Assembly (NCBI GenBank): GCA_030148985.1
Contig: JASBSJ010000059.1
Coordinates: 44,265 to 108,264, forward strand
Source of the DNA: Sphingopyxis sp.
GTDB taxonomy: Bacteria; Pseudomonadota; Alphaproteobacteria; Sphingomonadales; Sphingomonadaceae
Length of the DNA stretch: 64,000 nt
Direction of reading: 5' to 3'
Below are positions 43,986-52,997 of the stretch, one piece after another. Every line of letters starts with the position of its first letter. The stretch's first letter is position 1. The position numbers and the translations under genes are program-made. The notes under the pieces are model-generated. The model was given only the letters and a program-made list of their open reading frames with translations. It was not told the DNA's origin and did no database searches.

Positions 43986-45809
43986 ATGACCACGCCCATG
44001 TCCCACATCCGCAATTTTTCGATCATCGCGCACATCGACCATGGCAAGTCGACGCTTGCCGACCGGCTGATCCAGTTCACCGGCGGGCTCACGCCACGCG
44101 AAATGTCGGCGCAGGTGCTCGACAATATGGACATCGAAAAGGAACGCGGCATCACCATCAAGGCGCAGACGGTGCGCCTCAGCTATACCGCCAAGGATGG
44201 CGAGACCTATCAGCTCAACCTGATGGACACGCCGGGGCACGTCGATTTCGCCTATGAAGTGTCGCGGTCGCTCGCGGCGTGCGAGGGCGCGCTGCTCGTC
44301 GTCGACGCGGCGCAGGGGGTTGAGGCGCAGACGCTCGCCAACGTCTATCAGTCGATCGAGCACGACCATGAAATCGTGCCGGTGATCAACAAGATCGACC
44401 TGCCCGCCGCCGACGTCGACAAGGTGAAGGCCGAGATCGAGGACATCATCGGCCTGCCCGCCGACGACGCCGTGCTCGCCAGCGCCAAGGCCGGGATCGG
44501 CATCGAGGAGGCGCTCGAAGCCATCGTCGCGCGCATCCCGCCGCCGAAGGGCGACGTCGCGGCGCCGCTCGTCGCGATGCTCGTCGACAGCTGGTACGAC
44601 CCCTATCTGGGTGTTGTGATTTTGGTCCGCGTCATCGACGGCGTGCTGAAAAAGGGCCAGCAGATCAAGTTCATGCAGGCGGGCACCACCCACCTGATCG
44701 ACCGCGTCGGCTGTTTCACGCCGAAGCGCGAGGAGCTGACCGAGATCGGCACCGGCGAGATCGGCTTCATCACCGCGCAGATCAAGGACGTCGCACAGGC
44801 GCGCGTCGGCGACACGGTGACCGACGCCAAGAAGCCCGCCGCGAAGCCGCTGCCGGGGTTCAAGGAGGTCCAGCCGGTCGTGTTCTGCGGCCTCTTCCCG
44901 ACCGACGCGAACGATTTCGAGAAATTGCGCGAGAGCATCCAGAAGTTGCGGCTGAACGATGCGAGCTTCAGCTTCGAGATGGAGAGCAGCGCGGCGCTCG
45001 GTTTCGGCTTTCGCTGCGGCTTTTTGGGCCTGTTGCATCTGGAGATCATTCAGGAGCGGCTGACCCGCGAATATGACCTCGACCTCATCACCACCGCGCC
45101 GTCGGTGGTCTACAAGCTGAAGCTCAGCCATACGAAGAATGAGGCGGCGAAGGAGATCGAGCTTCACAACCCCGCCGACATGCCCGACCCCAACCGCATC
45201 GACGAGATCGAGGAGCCGTGGATCGAGGCGGTGATTTACGTCCCCGACGAATATCTCGGGCCGATTTTGAAGCTCTGCCAGGATCGCCGCGGGGTGCAGA
45301 AGAATCTGACCTATGTCGGCGGCCGCGCGCAGATCACCTATGAACTGCCGCTCAACGAGGTGGTGTTCGACTTCTACGACCGGCTCAAGAGCATCAGCCG
45401 CGGCTATGCCTCGTTCGACTATCACCAGATCGGCCACCGCCCCGGCGACCTCGTCAAGATGAGCATTCTCGTCAACAACGAGCCCGTCGATGCTTTGTCG
45501 ATGATCGTCCACCGCGGCAGCGCGGAAAGCCGCGGCCGCGGCATGTGCGAGCGGCTCAAAGACCTGATCCCGCGCCACATGTTCAAAATCCCGATCCAGG
45601 CGGCGATCGGCGGCAAGGTCATAGCCCGCGAAACCATCGCTGCCCTCCGCAAGGACGTGACCGCCAAATGCTACGGCGGCGACGCGACCCGCAAGAAAAA
45701 GCTGCTCGAAAAGCAGAAAGAGGGCAAGAAGCGGATGCGCGAATATGGCAATGTGAACATTCCTCAGGAGGCGTTCGTCGCCGCGCTGCGGATGGGCGAC
45801 GACGGATAA
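43986..45809 (+). CDS. lepA: Elongation factor 4 (LepA)
   Basis: A 607-residue translational GTPase that back-translocates or remodels stalled ribosomes. G motifs: [33 protein letters not shown] and NKIDLPAAD. The LepA-specific C-terminal domain is present (ending [20 protein letters not shown]). An in-frame second Met (MSHIRNF) follows at residue 5. Length and sequence are typical and the gene appears intact. Confidence 0.98.
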   Translation: MTTPMSHIRNFSIIAHIDHGKSTLADRLIQFTGGLTPREMSAQVLDNMDIEKERGITIKAQTVRLSYTAKDGETYQLNLMDTPGHVDFAYEVSRSLAACEGALLVVDAAQGVEAQTLANVYQSIEHDHEIVPVINKIDLPAADVDKVKAEIEDIIGLPADDAVLASAKAGIGIEEALEAIVARIPPPKGDVAAPLVAMLVDSWYDPYLGVVILVRVIDGVLKKGQQIKFMQAGTTHLIDRVGCFTPKREELTEIGTGEIGFITAQIKDVAQARVGDTVTDAKKPAAKPLPGFKEVQPVVFCGLFPTDANDFEKLRESIQKLRLNDASFSFEMESSAALGFGFRCGFLGLLHLEIIQERLTREYDLDLITTAPSVVYKLKLSHTKNEAAKEIELHNPADMPDPNRIDEIEEPWIEAVIYVPDEYLGPILKLCQDRRGVQKNLTYVGGRAQITYELPLNEVVFDFYDRLKSISRGYASFDYHQIGHRPGDLVKMSILVNNEPVDALSMIVHRGSAESRGRGMCERLKDLIPRHMFKIPIQAAIGGKVIARETIAALRKDVTAKCYGGDATRKKKLLEKQKEGKKRMREYGNVNIPQEAFVAALRMGDDG

Positions 45810-45854
45810 GGCGGCGGGTCGGTATTCCTGTCCTGCCATGATCGGGAGGCTGCG

Positions 45855-46502
45855 ATGACCGGGACGGGCAGGCAGGTGGCTGGGCAGGCGGAGGGCGCAG
45901 GACGACGCCGCCGGATAGAGGATGTCGCGATCCACAGCCGGCTCAACGACGGGACCGCCGTATGCCTGCGCACGATCACTCCCGATGACGCCCCGCTGAT
46001 CCGCGACGGAATCGCCAAATTGTCGGCCGAGTCGCGCTATCTGCGCTTCTTCTCGCCGGCGTCGTCGCTGCCCGATGCGGTGATCGAGCGCCTCGTCGAT
46101 GTCGACGGGCACGATCATATTGCGTGGGGCGCGATCTGCAGTTCGTGCCCCGACCGGCCGGCGATCGGCGCGGTTCATGCGGTGCGGCATAGCCACGACG
46201 GCCCGGTCGGCGAATTTTCAGTCGCCGTGCTCGACGATTTCCACGGCCAGGGGCTCGCCCGGATGATGACGGCGGCGCTGCTCGTTCATTGCCTGGCGGA
46301 AGGGTTGGTTGAGCTCGACGTCCATATGCTGTCCGAAAATGCGGCGGCACGGCGTCTCGTCAAGGCGCTTGGCGCCAGCTGGGCGGAGGAAACGGCGGGG
46401 GTTGCCCAATATCGGCTGGACGTCGCGGCGGGGCTCGCCGCGCTGCGCGCCGACACCGATGCGCCGGGCATATGCGACGTGCTGGCCGCGCTAGAGGCGT
46501 AA
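45855..46502 (+). CDS. GNAT-family N-acetyltransferase
   Basis: A 215-residue acetyltransferase with the pattern RTITPDDAPLIRDGIAKLS near residue 38 and the acetyl-CoA loop DDFHGQGLARMM as motif A. The N-terminal ~28 residues are Gly/Arg-rich and disordered. Similar GNAT domains in alphaproteobacteria act on protein lysines or small amines; the target here is unknown. It follows lepA by 45 bases, with GGGAGG 8 bases before the ATG. Confidence 0.87.
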   Translation: MTGTGRQVAGQAEGAGRRRRIEDVAIHSRLNDGTAVCLRTITPDDAPLIRDGIAKLSAESRYLRFFSPASSLPDAVIERLVDVDGHDHIAWGAICSSCPDRPAIGAVHAVRHSHDGPVGEFSVAVLDDFHGQGLARMMTAALLVHCLAEGLVELDVHMLSENAAARRLVKALGASWAEETAGVAQYRLDVAAGLAALRADTDAPGICDVLAALEA

Positions 46503-46661
46503 ATATAGTCCCTCCCGCCGCCCCGGGTCGCTGAAGACGACGGGAGGGTGGTACGGAAAGCTTATCGCTGAAAGCGTGTTTCCGTCCCGAACGCCGCATT
46601 AACCCTGATCGTGCGGCACCGGGGTGATGGCGATCACACCTTGGGGAAACGCAAGCGCACG

Positions 46662-46692
46662 AAAAAGGGCGCCGGAATCGACCGGCGCCCTT
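46662..46692 (-). terminator. Rho-independent terminator
   Basis: Arms AAGGGCGCCGG and CCGGCGCCCTT with loop AATCGA form an 11-base-pair stem; on the minus strand a TTTTT run follows. It ends the gene for the acidic lipoprotein. Confidence 0.85.
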
Positions 46693-46716
46693 GCTGCCCT
46701 TTAGGGGAGGCAGCCC

Positions 46717-46992
46717 TTAATTCGTCTGCGTGTCGCCAACGCCGGTTTCGGATGGGGCGATCTCGCCATTGTCGTCCATGGCGTTGGCCTTTTCCTCGCC
46801 CATTTCTTCGACGGCGTCGGCCTTGTCTTCCATGGCTTCCTTGGCCGGACCTTCGGACATGGCGTCGGCCTGTTCGTCGATCGCTTCAGCCTGGGCTTCG
46901 GCCTGATCCTCGACCTTGTCGGCAGCGGGGCTCTGGCACGCGCCGAGCGCGAGGGCCGAGGTGGCGGCGAGGGTGATGAACATCTTGCGCAT
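46717..46992 (-). CDS. Small acidic lipoprotein
   Basis: A 91-residue lipoprotein: signal MRKMFITLAATSALALGAC with lipidated C19, then an almost uninterrupted Ala/Glu/Asp-rich helix (EDQAEAQAEAIDEQADAM...) likely to be a coiled coil or extended helix in the periplasm. A strong terminator lies 25 bases after the stop. Its function is unknown; small Ala/Glu lipoproteins of this kind occur widely in sphingomonads. Confidence 0.82.
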   Translation of the reverse strand: MRKMFITLAATSALALGACQSPAADKVEDQAEAQAEAIDEQADAMSEGPAKEAMEDKADAVEEMGEEKANAMDDNGEIAPSETGVGDTQTN

Positions 46993-47119
46993 AATGAGTG
47001 ACTCCCAAAGTTGACTCGGGGGCTTAACGCCGAGTGAACGGGAGGGTTGCAATAAAATCGACACTCATATGAAATTGTACGGATTTCTCTGCGTCCGGGC
47101 CGCGGCGCATTCGCCGGGC

Positions 47120-47148
47120 AAAAAAGAGGGCGCCCGAAGGCGCCCTCT
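47120..47148 (-). terminator. Rho-independent terminator of the sciP operon
   Basis: A perfect 10-base-pair stem AGAGGGCGCC / GGCGCCCTCT closed by a CGAA loop; on the minus strand a run of T follows. It lies 25 bases after the sciP stop. Confidence 0.9.
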
Positions 47149-47172
47149 GTGACCTGGTCCGGTCCCGCGGAT

Positions 47173-47478
47173 TCAGAAGCGCTGCTGGCGCTCGTAAAGA
47201 TCGCGGTAGTGTTGGATGCGCGTGACGCGCAGCCCCGGCATGCCGCTGCGATCGATCGACCGCTGCCAGCTGGCAAATTCCTCGAGTGTCAGCCCATAGC
47301 GTTCGCACGCTTCATCGACGGTCAGAAGACCGCCGTTCACTGCCGCCACGACTTCTGCCTTGCGGCGAACGACCCAGCGGGTCGTCGTCGACGGGGGCAG
47401 CGAGTCGAGCGTCAGCGGTTCGCCCAAGGGGCCGATGACCTGTGCGGGCCGGATTTTCTGATTCTCGATCATGCTCAT
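47173..47478 (-). CDS. sciP: SciP-like cell-cycle regulator (DUF1153)
   Basis: A 101-residue helix-turn-helix protein matching Caulobacter SciP, which binds CtrA-controlled promoters and blocks their activation late in the cell cycle. The key block RWVVRRKAEVVAAVNGGLL, followed by TVDEACERYGLTLEEFASWQ, is clear, as is VIGPLGEPLTLDSLPP. The start at 47478 overlaps the stop of the upstream gene as ATGA; a second in-frame Met lies two codons later. A strong terminator ends the unit. The overlap means SciP synthesis is tied to translation of the 126-residue protein. Confidence 0.9.
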   Translation of the reverse strand: MSMIENQKIRPAQVIGPLGEPLTLDSLPPSTTTRWVVRRKAEVVAAVNGGLLTVDEACERYGLTLEEFASWQRSIDRSGMPGLRVTRIQHYRDLYERQQRF

Positions 47479-47855
47479 TCCATATTTTCGACATCGGATG
47501 GGGGTGTGTCCGACGTCTTCAGCTCTAGATCGGAGGGGTTCAACATCGGCTGAAATCCTCTGGTAAACAGGTCGTTCATAGTTTTCGGCAAACCGTTTGC
47601 ATCAATCGACAAGTCGAAAAATCGAACGACGCGGGCGACCCTTTGTTCCCTTGCGGGCCGATTTCCGCTCAAAATATGCTTGAGGGCATTAAGCTTTGCC
47701 ACATGGCGTTCGCGCTCCGCATGTGCCTGCAACTGCCGCACCGTGGGCAAAGCTGCCTGGCGCGCGCTCGACACCGCCAGGATGATGTCGAAGCCGGGCG
47801 TCGACAGCCGGGCGGCACCGGCGATACGGGGAAGGTCGGACGGGACGATGTTCAT
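47475..47855 (-). CDS. Protein of unknown function, translationally coupled to sciP
   Basis: A 126-residue protein without a recognised domain. It has an early hydrophobic stretch (GFDIILAVSS) and a basic helical middle (LQAHAERERHVAKLNALKHI, then REQRVARVVRFFDLSIDANG). Its stop overlaps the sciP start by four bases. The divergent gap to mnmA contains GTTAGCGAAGCTTAA at 47911-47925, a weak resemblance to a CtrA site. Confidence 0.75.
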   Translation of the reverse strand: MNIVPSDLPRIAGAARLSTPGFDIILAVSSARQAALPTVRQLQAHAERERHVAKLNALKHILSGNRPAREQRVARVVRFFDLSIDANGLPKTMNDLFTRGFQPMLNPSDLELKTSDTPPSDVENME

Positions 47856-47999
47856 GGCACTCGTCTAACCCAGAGGGCCTAAGGTCCCGTAAATGCCGGT
47901 TTCAGTACCTGTTAGCGAAGCTTAACCCGCGTCAATATCTTGACAGGTTCGGCGGAAAAGCTGGCATTTTTCGCACCGCATCCCTAGATAGCGCCGACC

Positions 48000-49136
48000 A
48001 TGATCGAGACCTTGTCCTCTCCCGCCGGGCTCGCCCGGGCCGATTTTCAGCTCGCCGGCCCCATGAAGGACCGGCGAATCGTCGTCGCGATGTCGGGCGG
48101 GGTCGACTCGAGCGTCGTCGCCGCGCTTGCCGCGCGGTCGGGCGCCGAAGTGATCGGCGTGACGCTTCAGCTCTATGACCATGGCGCCAAGGCGAAGCGC
48201 GTCGGCGCCTGCTGCGCGGGGCAGGATATTCGCGACGCGCGCGCGGTTGCCGACCGCCTGGGTTTCGCGCATTACGTCCATGACCATGAAAGCCGTTTTC
48301 GCGACACGGTGATCGACCAGTTCGCCGACGAATATCTGAACGGCCGGACGCCTATTCCGTGCGTACGCTGCAACATGGGGGTGAAGTTTACCGACCTGTT
48401 CCAGTTGGCGAGAGAATTGGGTGCCGACTGCCTTGCAACCGGCCATTATGTTCGCCGTGTCCTGGGGCCAGCGGGCGCCGAGTTGCACCGCGCGGTCGAT
48501 CCGGCGCGCGACCAGAGCTATTTCCTCTTCGCGACGACGCAGGAACAGCTCGACTTCCTGCGCTTTCCGCTCGGCGGGCTGGAAAAGAGCGTGGTGCGCG
48601 AGATCGCCCGCGACCTTGGCCTTGGTGTTGCGGGAAAGCCCGACAGCCAGGACATATGCTTCGTCCCCGATGGCGACTACGCGACCTTGGTGCGCAAGCT
48701 CCGCCCCGAAGCCGACGACCAGGGCGACATCGTTCATGTCGACGGCCGCGTGCTCGGCGCACACAAGGGGTTCATTCATTACACGGTCGGACAGCGACGC
48801 GGGATCGACATCGGCGGACAGGCCGAGCCGCTCTATGTCGTGCGGCTCGACGCGGAGAGGAAGCAGGTCGTCGTCGGGCCGCGGCGCGCGCTGGCGGTGT
48901 CGGGCGCGCGGCTCGGCGAAGCGAACTGGCTCGACGCCATTGAGGGGCGCGACGTTCTGGCGAAGGTGCGCAGCATGGCAAAGCCCGTTCCGGCGCGGAT
49001 TTCCGGCGATCGGCTGCACTTCGCTACTCCCGAATATGGCGTCGCGCCCGGCCAGGCGGCGGTGCTTTACGACGCCGGCAACTCTTCGCGTGTGCTCGGC
49101 GGCGGCTGGATCGAAGAGACGTTCGCGGCGGAATAG
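48000..49136 (+). CDS. mnmA: tRNA-specific 2-thiouridylase
   Basis: A 378-residue enzyme that puts the 2-thio group on wobble uridine of tRNA Lys, Glu and Gln. The PP-loop is [16 protein letters not shown], the catalytic cysteines are in [13 protein letters not shown] and [13 protein letters not shown], and the C-terminal beta-barrel ends in GQAAVLYD. The start at 48000 gives a 20-residue lead before the PP-loop; an ATG at 48063 is a possible alternative. Confidence 0.97.
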   Translation: MIETLSSPAGLARADFQLAGPMKDRRIVVAMSGGVDSSVVAALAARSGAEVIGVTLQLYDHGAKAKRVGACCAGQDIRDARAVADRLGFAHYVHDHESRFRDTVIDQFADEYLNGRTPIPCVRCNMGVKFTDLFQLARELGADCLATGHYVRRVLGPAGAELHRAVDPARDQSYFLFATTQEQLDFLRFPLGGLEKSVVREIARDLGLGVAGKPDSQDICFVPDGDYATLVRKLRPEADDQGDIVHVDGRVLGAHKGFIHYTVGQRRGIDIGGQAEPLYVVRLDAERKQVVVGPRRALAVSGARLGEANWLDAIEGRDVLAKVRSMAKPVPARISGDRLHFATPEYGVAPGQAAVLYDAGNSSRVLGGGWIEETFAAE

Positions 49137-49190
49137 ATTGAACTTTTCTGTCCAATGCCGCAGCTTGTCGGCAAATCGGGGAGAGATACG

Positions 49191-49616
49191 ATGGTCAACA
49201 TGGTCTTGCGCGGTGCCGTCCTGCTGTGGGCGGCTTTTTTTGCCATCGTGGGCGCGCGCGGGCTATTGGATCCCGCCAGCTATACCGAGACTTTCGGCTT
49301 CACGATCAGCGGCGTTGCGATCAATACGCTGCGCGCAGATTTGTCGTCCTTCTTTCTCGTCTCGGCGGGTGCGGCGGCGCTCGGCGCTTTGGTCCCGGCG
49401 TGGGTGCGCGCGTTGCTGGTGCCCGCGGCGCTTTACGGCACTGCGCTGGCCGGACGGCTGTTCGGCGTCGCGGTGGGCGACCCGACCAACTTCGGCATTG
49501 TGCAGGGCATGATTGTCGAGGCATTGTCGGTACTGCTGATGGTCGGCAGCTGGTGGGTGCTGTCGCGGCCCTCTGCACCGGCCGATCCCTTGGCACGGTC
49601 CATCGACGCCGAATAG
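49191..49616 (+). CDS. Four-helix membrane protein (DUF4345-like)
   Basis: A 141-residue inner-membrane protein with four hydrophobic segments and the sequence GLLDPASYTETFGF ... NTLRADLSSFFLVSAGAAALG, which resembles DUF4345-type proteins. Function unknown. The ATG at 49191 has GGGGAGAG upstream. It stands between mnmA and a small charged protein and is probably transcribed on its own. Confidence 0.82.
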   Translation: MVNMVLRGAVLLWAAFFAIVGARGLLDPASYTETFGFTISGVAINTLRADLSSFFLVSAGAAALGALVPAWVRALLVPAALYGTALAGRLFGVAVGDPTNFGIVQGMIVEALSVLLMVGSWWVLSRPSAPADPLARSIDAE

Positions 49617-49755
49617 CGCTGGGGATACCTGGCTCGACGCCATAGTGCTGTTGCGACCGACCCGATTCATCGGCGCAAAACTTGTCTTTTTAACCATTTT
49701 GTGAGCTATTGGCGCCGGGTCGCTTCTGTTTTCCTGTTTGGTGGGGAGGAAGCGC

Positions 49756-49896
49756 ATGGCAAGTGATGATGACAAAAGAGTAAGTTCGGATCGGCGGGCG
49801 GGTGACCGCCGCATTGCCGATAACCCGGATTTCAAAGGTCCGGATCGCCGCAAAGGCGACCGGCGAAAGGACAAGGACCGTCGCTCGGCCGACTGA
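49756..49896 (+). CDS. 46-residue charged protein with DRR repeats
   Basis: A short frame with a strong GGGGAGGA 7 bases before the ATG. The product is almost wholly Asp, Arg, Lys and Gly, with the unit GDRR or GPDRRKGDRR repeated (SDRRAGDRR, GPDRRKGDRRKDKDRR). Such a sequence would be disordered and could bind nucleic acid or membrane phosphate; that is inference. The FrnE-like gene starts 30 bases later. Confidence 0.65.
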   Translation: MASDDDKRVSSDRRAGDRRIADNPDFKGPDRRKGDRRKDKDRRSAD

Positions 49897-49926
49897 ACGC
49901 GGGTGTTCGCTGGCAGGAGGATCATT

Positions 49927-50619
49927 TTGACCACACCGCCCTTACCACGTCTGGGCGTCGAAATTGTGTCCGACGTCATGTGCCCCTGGTGCATCATCGG
50001 CTGGCTGAAATTCCAGAGGGTGATCGATCATTTCAGGGGGCGGCTGGATTTTCGCGTCCAGTGGCACCCGTTCGAACTCAATCCCGACATGCCGCCGGAG
50101 GGCGAAGACGCCGCGGCGCATGTGATGCGTAAATATGGCGTCAGCGCCGAGCAGAGCCGCGCCAATACGGGGCGGCTGGCGGCCATTGCGGCCGATCTGG
50201 GTTTCGCCTTCAACCGCGGGCCGGACTTTCGAATGCGCAACAGTTTCGACGCGCACCGCCTGCTGACCTGGGCGGGGGCCAGCGAGGCGCCGGACCAGCA
50301 GGCGGCAACCGGCGTGCAGACCGCGTTGAAGCTGGCGCTGTTTACCGCGCATTTCACCGACAACCGCGACGTCAGCGACCACGCGGTGCTCGCCGACGTC
50401 GCGGCGTCGGTCGGGCTCGACCGCGAACGCGCGACGGCGATCCTGGCGTCGGGCGAGTTTGGCGAGATGGTGCGGACCGAGGAAGGCTGGTGGGCCGACC
50501 GGAACATCACCGGCGTGCCCGCCGTCATCCGTGGCGGGCAGATGCTGATTCCGGGGGCGCAGGATCCCGAGGTGTTCATTCGCGTGATCGAGAAGAAAGT
50601 CCTCGCCGCCGCCGCATGA
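49927..50619 (+). CDS. DsbA-family oxidoreductase (FrnE-like)
   Basis: A 230-residue cytoplasmic thioredoxin-fold protein with the active site SDVMCPWCIIGWLKFQ and the conserved cis-proline region ITGVPAVIRGG near the C-terminus. FrnE-type proteins act as cytoplasmic disulfide isomerases or glutathione-linked reductases in stress. The start is most likely TTG at 49927, six bases after a clear AGGAGG; no ATG fits that site. Confidence 0.88.
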   Translation: MTTPPLPRLGVEIVSDVMCPWCIIGWLKFQRVIDHFRGRLDFRVQWHPFELNPDMPPEGEDAAAHVMRKYGVSAEQSRANTGRLAAIAADLGFAFNRGPDFRMRNSFDAHRLLTWAGASEAPDQQAATGVQTALKLALFTAHFTDNRDVSDHAVLADVAASVGLDRERATAILASGEFGEMVRTEEGWWADRNITGVPAVIRGGQMLIPGAQDPEVFIRVIEKKVLAAAA

Positions 50620-50747
50620 GGTGCTGCGCGGTGTGGCGCATCCAGGCCCCGCCACGATTTTTGCGCGGTTCACTGCGTGTCATGGAGCCGACTCACGTTC
50701 CAGGCTATTGTCGATATGCTCACCCCCGAGCAGCAAGGAGACGAACG

Positions 50748-50987
50748 ATGGCCGAGCATGACCATAGCGCGATCAAGGAAGATATGACCGTCATCGGCGC
50801 CGATGGCGTCCATGTCGGAACGGTCGATCATCTCGACGGCGAACGTATCAAGCTGACCAAGGCCGACAGCAGCGACGGCAAGCATCATTACCTGCCCGCG
50901 GGGCTGGTTGCCGCGGTCGAAGGCGACACGGTTCGTCTGTCGGCAACCGCTGCGAACGCGATCGACCTGTTCGAGGAATCCGAATAG
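50748..50987 (+). CDS. DUF2171-like small protein
   Basis: A 79-residue soluble protein with the PRC-barrel-like pattern IKEDMTVIGADGVHVGTVDHLDG ... LTKADSSDGKHHYLPAGLV, typical of DUF2171. AAGGAG precedes the ATG by 7 bases. Function unknown; relatives are often stress-linked. Confidence 0.85.
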   Translation: MAEHDHSAIKEDMTVIGADGVHVGTVDHLDGERIKLTKADSSDGKHHYLPAGLVAAVEGDTVRLSATAANAIDLFEESE

Positions 50988-51107
50988 GCCGCGAACAACC
51001 GCCAAGGCAGCCGCGTTCGGCCGCAGAAGATATGGCCTGCGCCCAGCCACCGCGGCGCGGGCCATTTCTTTGTGATTTTTCAAGGCCTGTACCCTAAATC
51101 GACGCCG

Positions 51108-52697
51108 ATGAGGCGGAACGAGACCAAAAAAGGAGCGGCGCGTGGTGCGGCCGCCGTCCGGCGGCTGGTGGCTGCGGCGCTGCTGTTCGGCGCCGGCTAT
51201 GCGGTCGCGAACCGGTTCCCGCTGGTCCACACCGTCGCCTATCGCCTCGCCGCCGGGGACGGGCAGAGCGCGGCCACGGCGTTCCTGTTCCTGGCTTTTC
51301 AGGCGGCGGTGTTCATGGCGGCGCTGTTCCTGTTTCCGCGGCGCTGGGCGGCGGTGCTGCTGGTGCTCGCGGGCGCTTCGATCCTCGTCAACATCGGTTA
51401 TGCGCAGCTCGTTGCCGAGCTGCTCGACGCGGGATCGCTCGCCTGGCTGATCGCCGAAGTGCGACAGGCGGGCAATGCCGCGGGCGAGTTCGGCGGCGAA
51501 TTGCTGTGGGTCGCGGCGCAGGTTGCGGCCGCGCTGGCACTGCTCGTCGCGGCGCGGCGGCTGGCGCGGCGCGCGGTGACGACGCCGTGGAGCAAAGACT
51601 GGGCGGCGGCGACGCTCGCGCTGCTGATGGCGCCGAGCGTCGTTTATCGCCACGCCGCGGTGTGGCCCGAGGGAGCCGAGCGCAGCCTTTATGGGCTGGC
51701 CATTGATCTTGTGACCGCGCCGCCGCCGCCGCCGCGCGGCGCGGTGGAGCTGGCGCCGCACAGGGCGGCAGACGCGCCGCGGCATATCGTCTGGGTGATC
51801 GACGAGAGCGTTGCCGAAGCGCCTTTCCGGCGGCTGATCGCGCCGACGCTGGCGGACACGCGGCATCTCGACTTCGGAACGGCGGCGGCGATGGGGCATT
51901 GCAGTGCGCCGGCGCAGGTCGCGCTGCGGTCGGGGGTCGATGTGCGGCGGGTCGATGAAAGCACGGATTTGCGCCGGACTCCGTCGATCTGGGCCTATGC
52001 CAGGGCCGCGGGATACCGGACGGTGATGATCGACGGGCAGACGTCGGGGGCGCCGCAGAACCTGTTGCTACCGCCCGAGCGCGCGCTGATCGACGCCTAT
52101 CGACCGATGCCCGGCGGCATCGAAACCGACCTGAAAGTTGCCGACGCGATCAATCGTGATCTGAAAAGCCATGGTAAATCATTTACTTACGCCGTTCTGC
52201 GCGGCGTCCACTTCCAGTATCGCGACCATTATCCCGCGGGCGCGATCCCCGCGGACAGCCCGGTCGCACGGCACTATGCCACGGCGCTCAGCTGGTCGAA
52301 GTCGCGCTTTTTCGAGCGACTGCTCGCCGGGGTCGACCGCGAGCAGGTGGCGATCGTTTATACATCCGACCATGGGCAGAACCTGATCCCCGGCGCGCTG
52401 CCGCATTGCAGCCGCGAGGCGGTGGCCGACGAGTTTCGCGTGCCGCTGATCGCGTTCCTGCCGCCGCGGATCGCGGCGCGCTATGCCGATGCGCCGCGCG
52501 CAGGGCATTCGGTGAGCCAGATATTTCCCGCGACGCTGATCTGGATGGGATATGACGCGGCGGCGGTGACGGCGCGCTATGACCGCGACCTGTCGCAGCC
52601 GACGGCGCGCTTCGTCTGGTTCGGGCGCACGGTGATCCCGACGGGCGGCGAAACGGCGATCGACGTCACCGCGGGATCGAAATTTCCGGGGGAGTGA
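51108..52697 (+). CDS. Membrane sulfatase / phosphoethanolamine-transferase-like protein
   Basis: A 529-residue protein with four or five membrane helices in the first ~200 residues and a periplasmic alkaline-phosphatase-fold domain. Expected metal-site motifs are seen: HIVWVIDESVAEAPF, where Ser or a nearby residue would be the nucleophile, MGHCSAPAQVALRSG, GVHFQYRDHYP and YTSDHGQNLIPG. The architecture fits enzymes that transfer phosphoethanolamine or phosphoglycerol to envelope lipids or glycans. The nucleophile position reads DES rather than the GET of EptA, so the substrate group is uncertain. Confidence 0.82.
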   Translation: MRRNETKKGAARGAAAVRRLVAAALLFGAGYAVANRFPLVHTVAYRLAAGDGQSAATAFLFLAFQAAVFMAALFLFPRRWAAVLLVLAGASILVNIGYAQLVAELLDAGSLAWLIAEVRQAGNAAGEFGGELLWVAAQVAAALALLVAARRLARRAVTTPWSKDWAAATLALLMAPSVVYRHAAVWPEGAERSLYGLAIDLVTAPPPPPRGAVELAPHRAADAPRHIVWVIDESVAEAPFRRLIAPTLADTRHLDFGTAAAMGHCSAPAQVALRSGVDVRRVDESTDLRRTPSIWAYARAAGYRTVMIDGQTSGAPQNLLLPPERALIDAYRPMPGGIETDLKVADAINRDLKSHGKSFTYAVLRGVHFQYRDHYPAGAIPADSPVARHYATALSWSKSRFFERLLAGVDREQVAIVYTSDHGQNLIPGALPHCSREAVADEFRVPLIAFLPPRIAARYADAPRAGHSVSQIFPATLIWMGYDAAAVTARYDRDLSQPTARFVWFGRTVIPTGGETAIDVTAGSKFPGE

Positions 52698-52997
52698 CCA
52701 AAGGTCCGGTTGCCCCGGCCCGTGCGGGGGGCTGTGTGTCGGGCCAGGGCCGGGGGAAAGCCGGTGAGGATCAATGACGAAACGCCGCGCGCGGCGCACA
52801 GGTTTCGCGCCACCGCGCGCAATGCGACGGACCGGCGCGGGCGTGCGACAAGCGACGAGCCGCGGCGCTCACCGACCGTGCGCAGGATCAAAGACAAGGC
52901 GCCGCGAATCGGATAAGAAGGACGCCGGTCGCGCACGCAGCAGCAGGCGAAAATCGCCGCCGCCGCATTTTCCGGTTCCATTGACAGGGGAAATAGC
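52698..52997. other. Intergenic region, no convincing gene
   Basis: 300 bases between the sulfatase-like gene and a secreted protein gene. A 50-codon Arg-rich frame from a GTG at 52764 exists but has no clear ribosome-binding site and looks like chance in high-GC DNA. The region probably holds the leader and promoter of the next gene. Confidence 0.6.

Noticed and set aside
43713..46196. An 827-codon minus-strand frame opposite lepA and the acetyltransferase gene
   Set aside because: Same antisense-shadow effect; no domain, and both plus-strand genes have clear family motifs.
47911..47925. A full CtrA site upstream of the sciP operon
   Set aside because: Only one half-site is good and the spacing is off by one, so it is noted in the gene entry but not listed as a site.
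52764..52916. A 50-codon Arg-rich plus-strand frame starting with GTG
   Set aside because: No ribosome-binding site of note, extreme composition, and other frames across the same bases are equally open.
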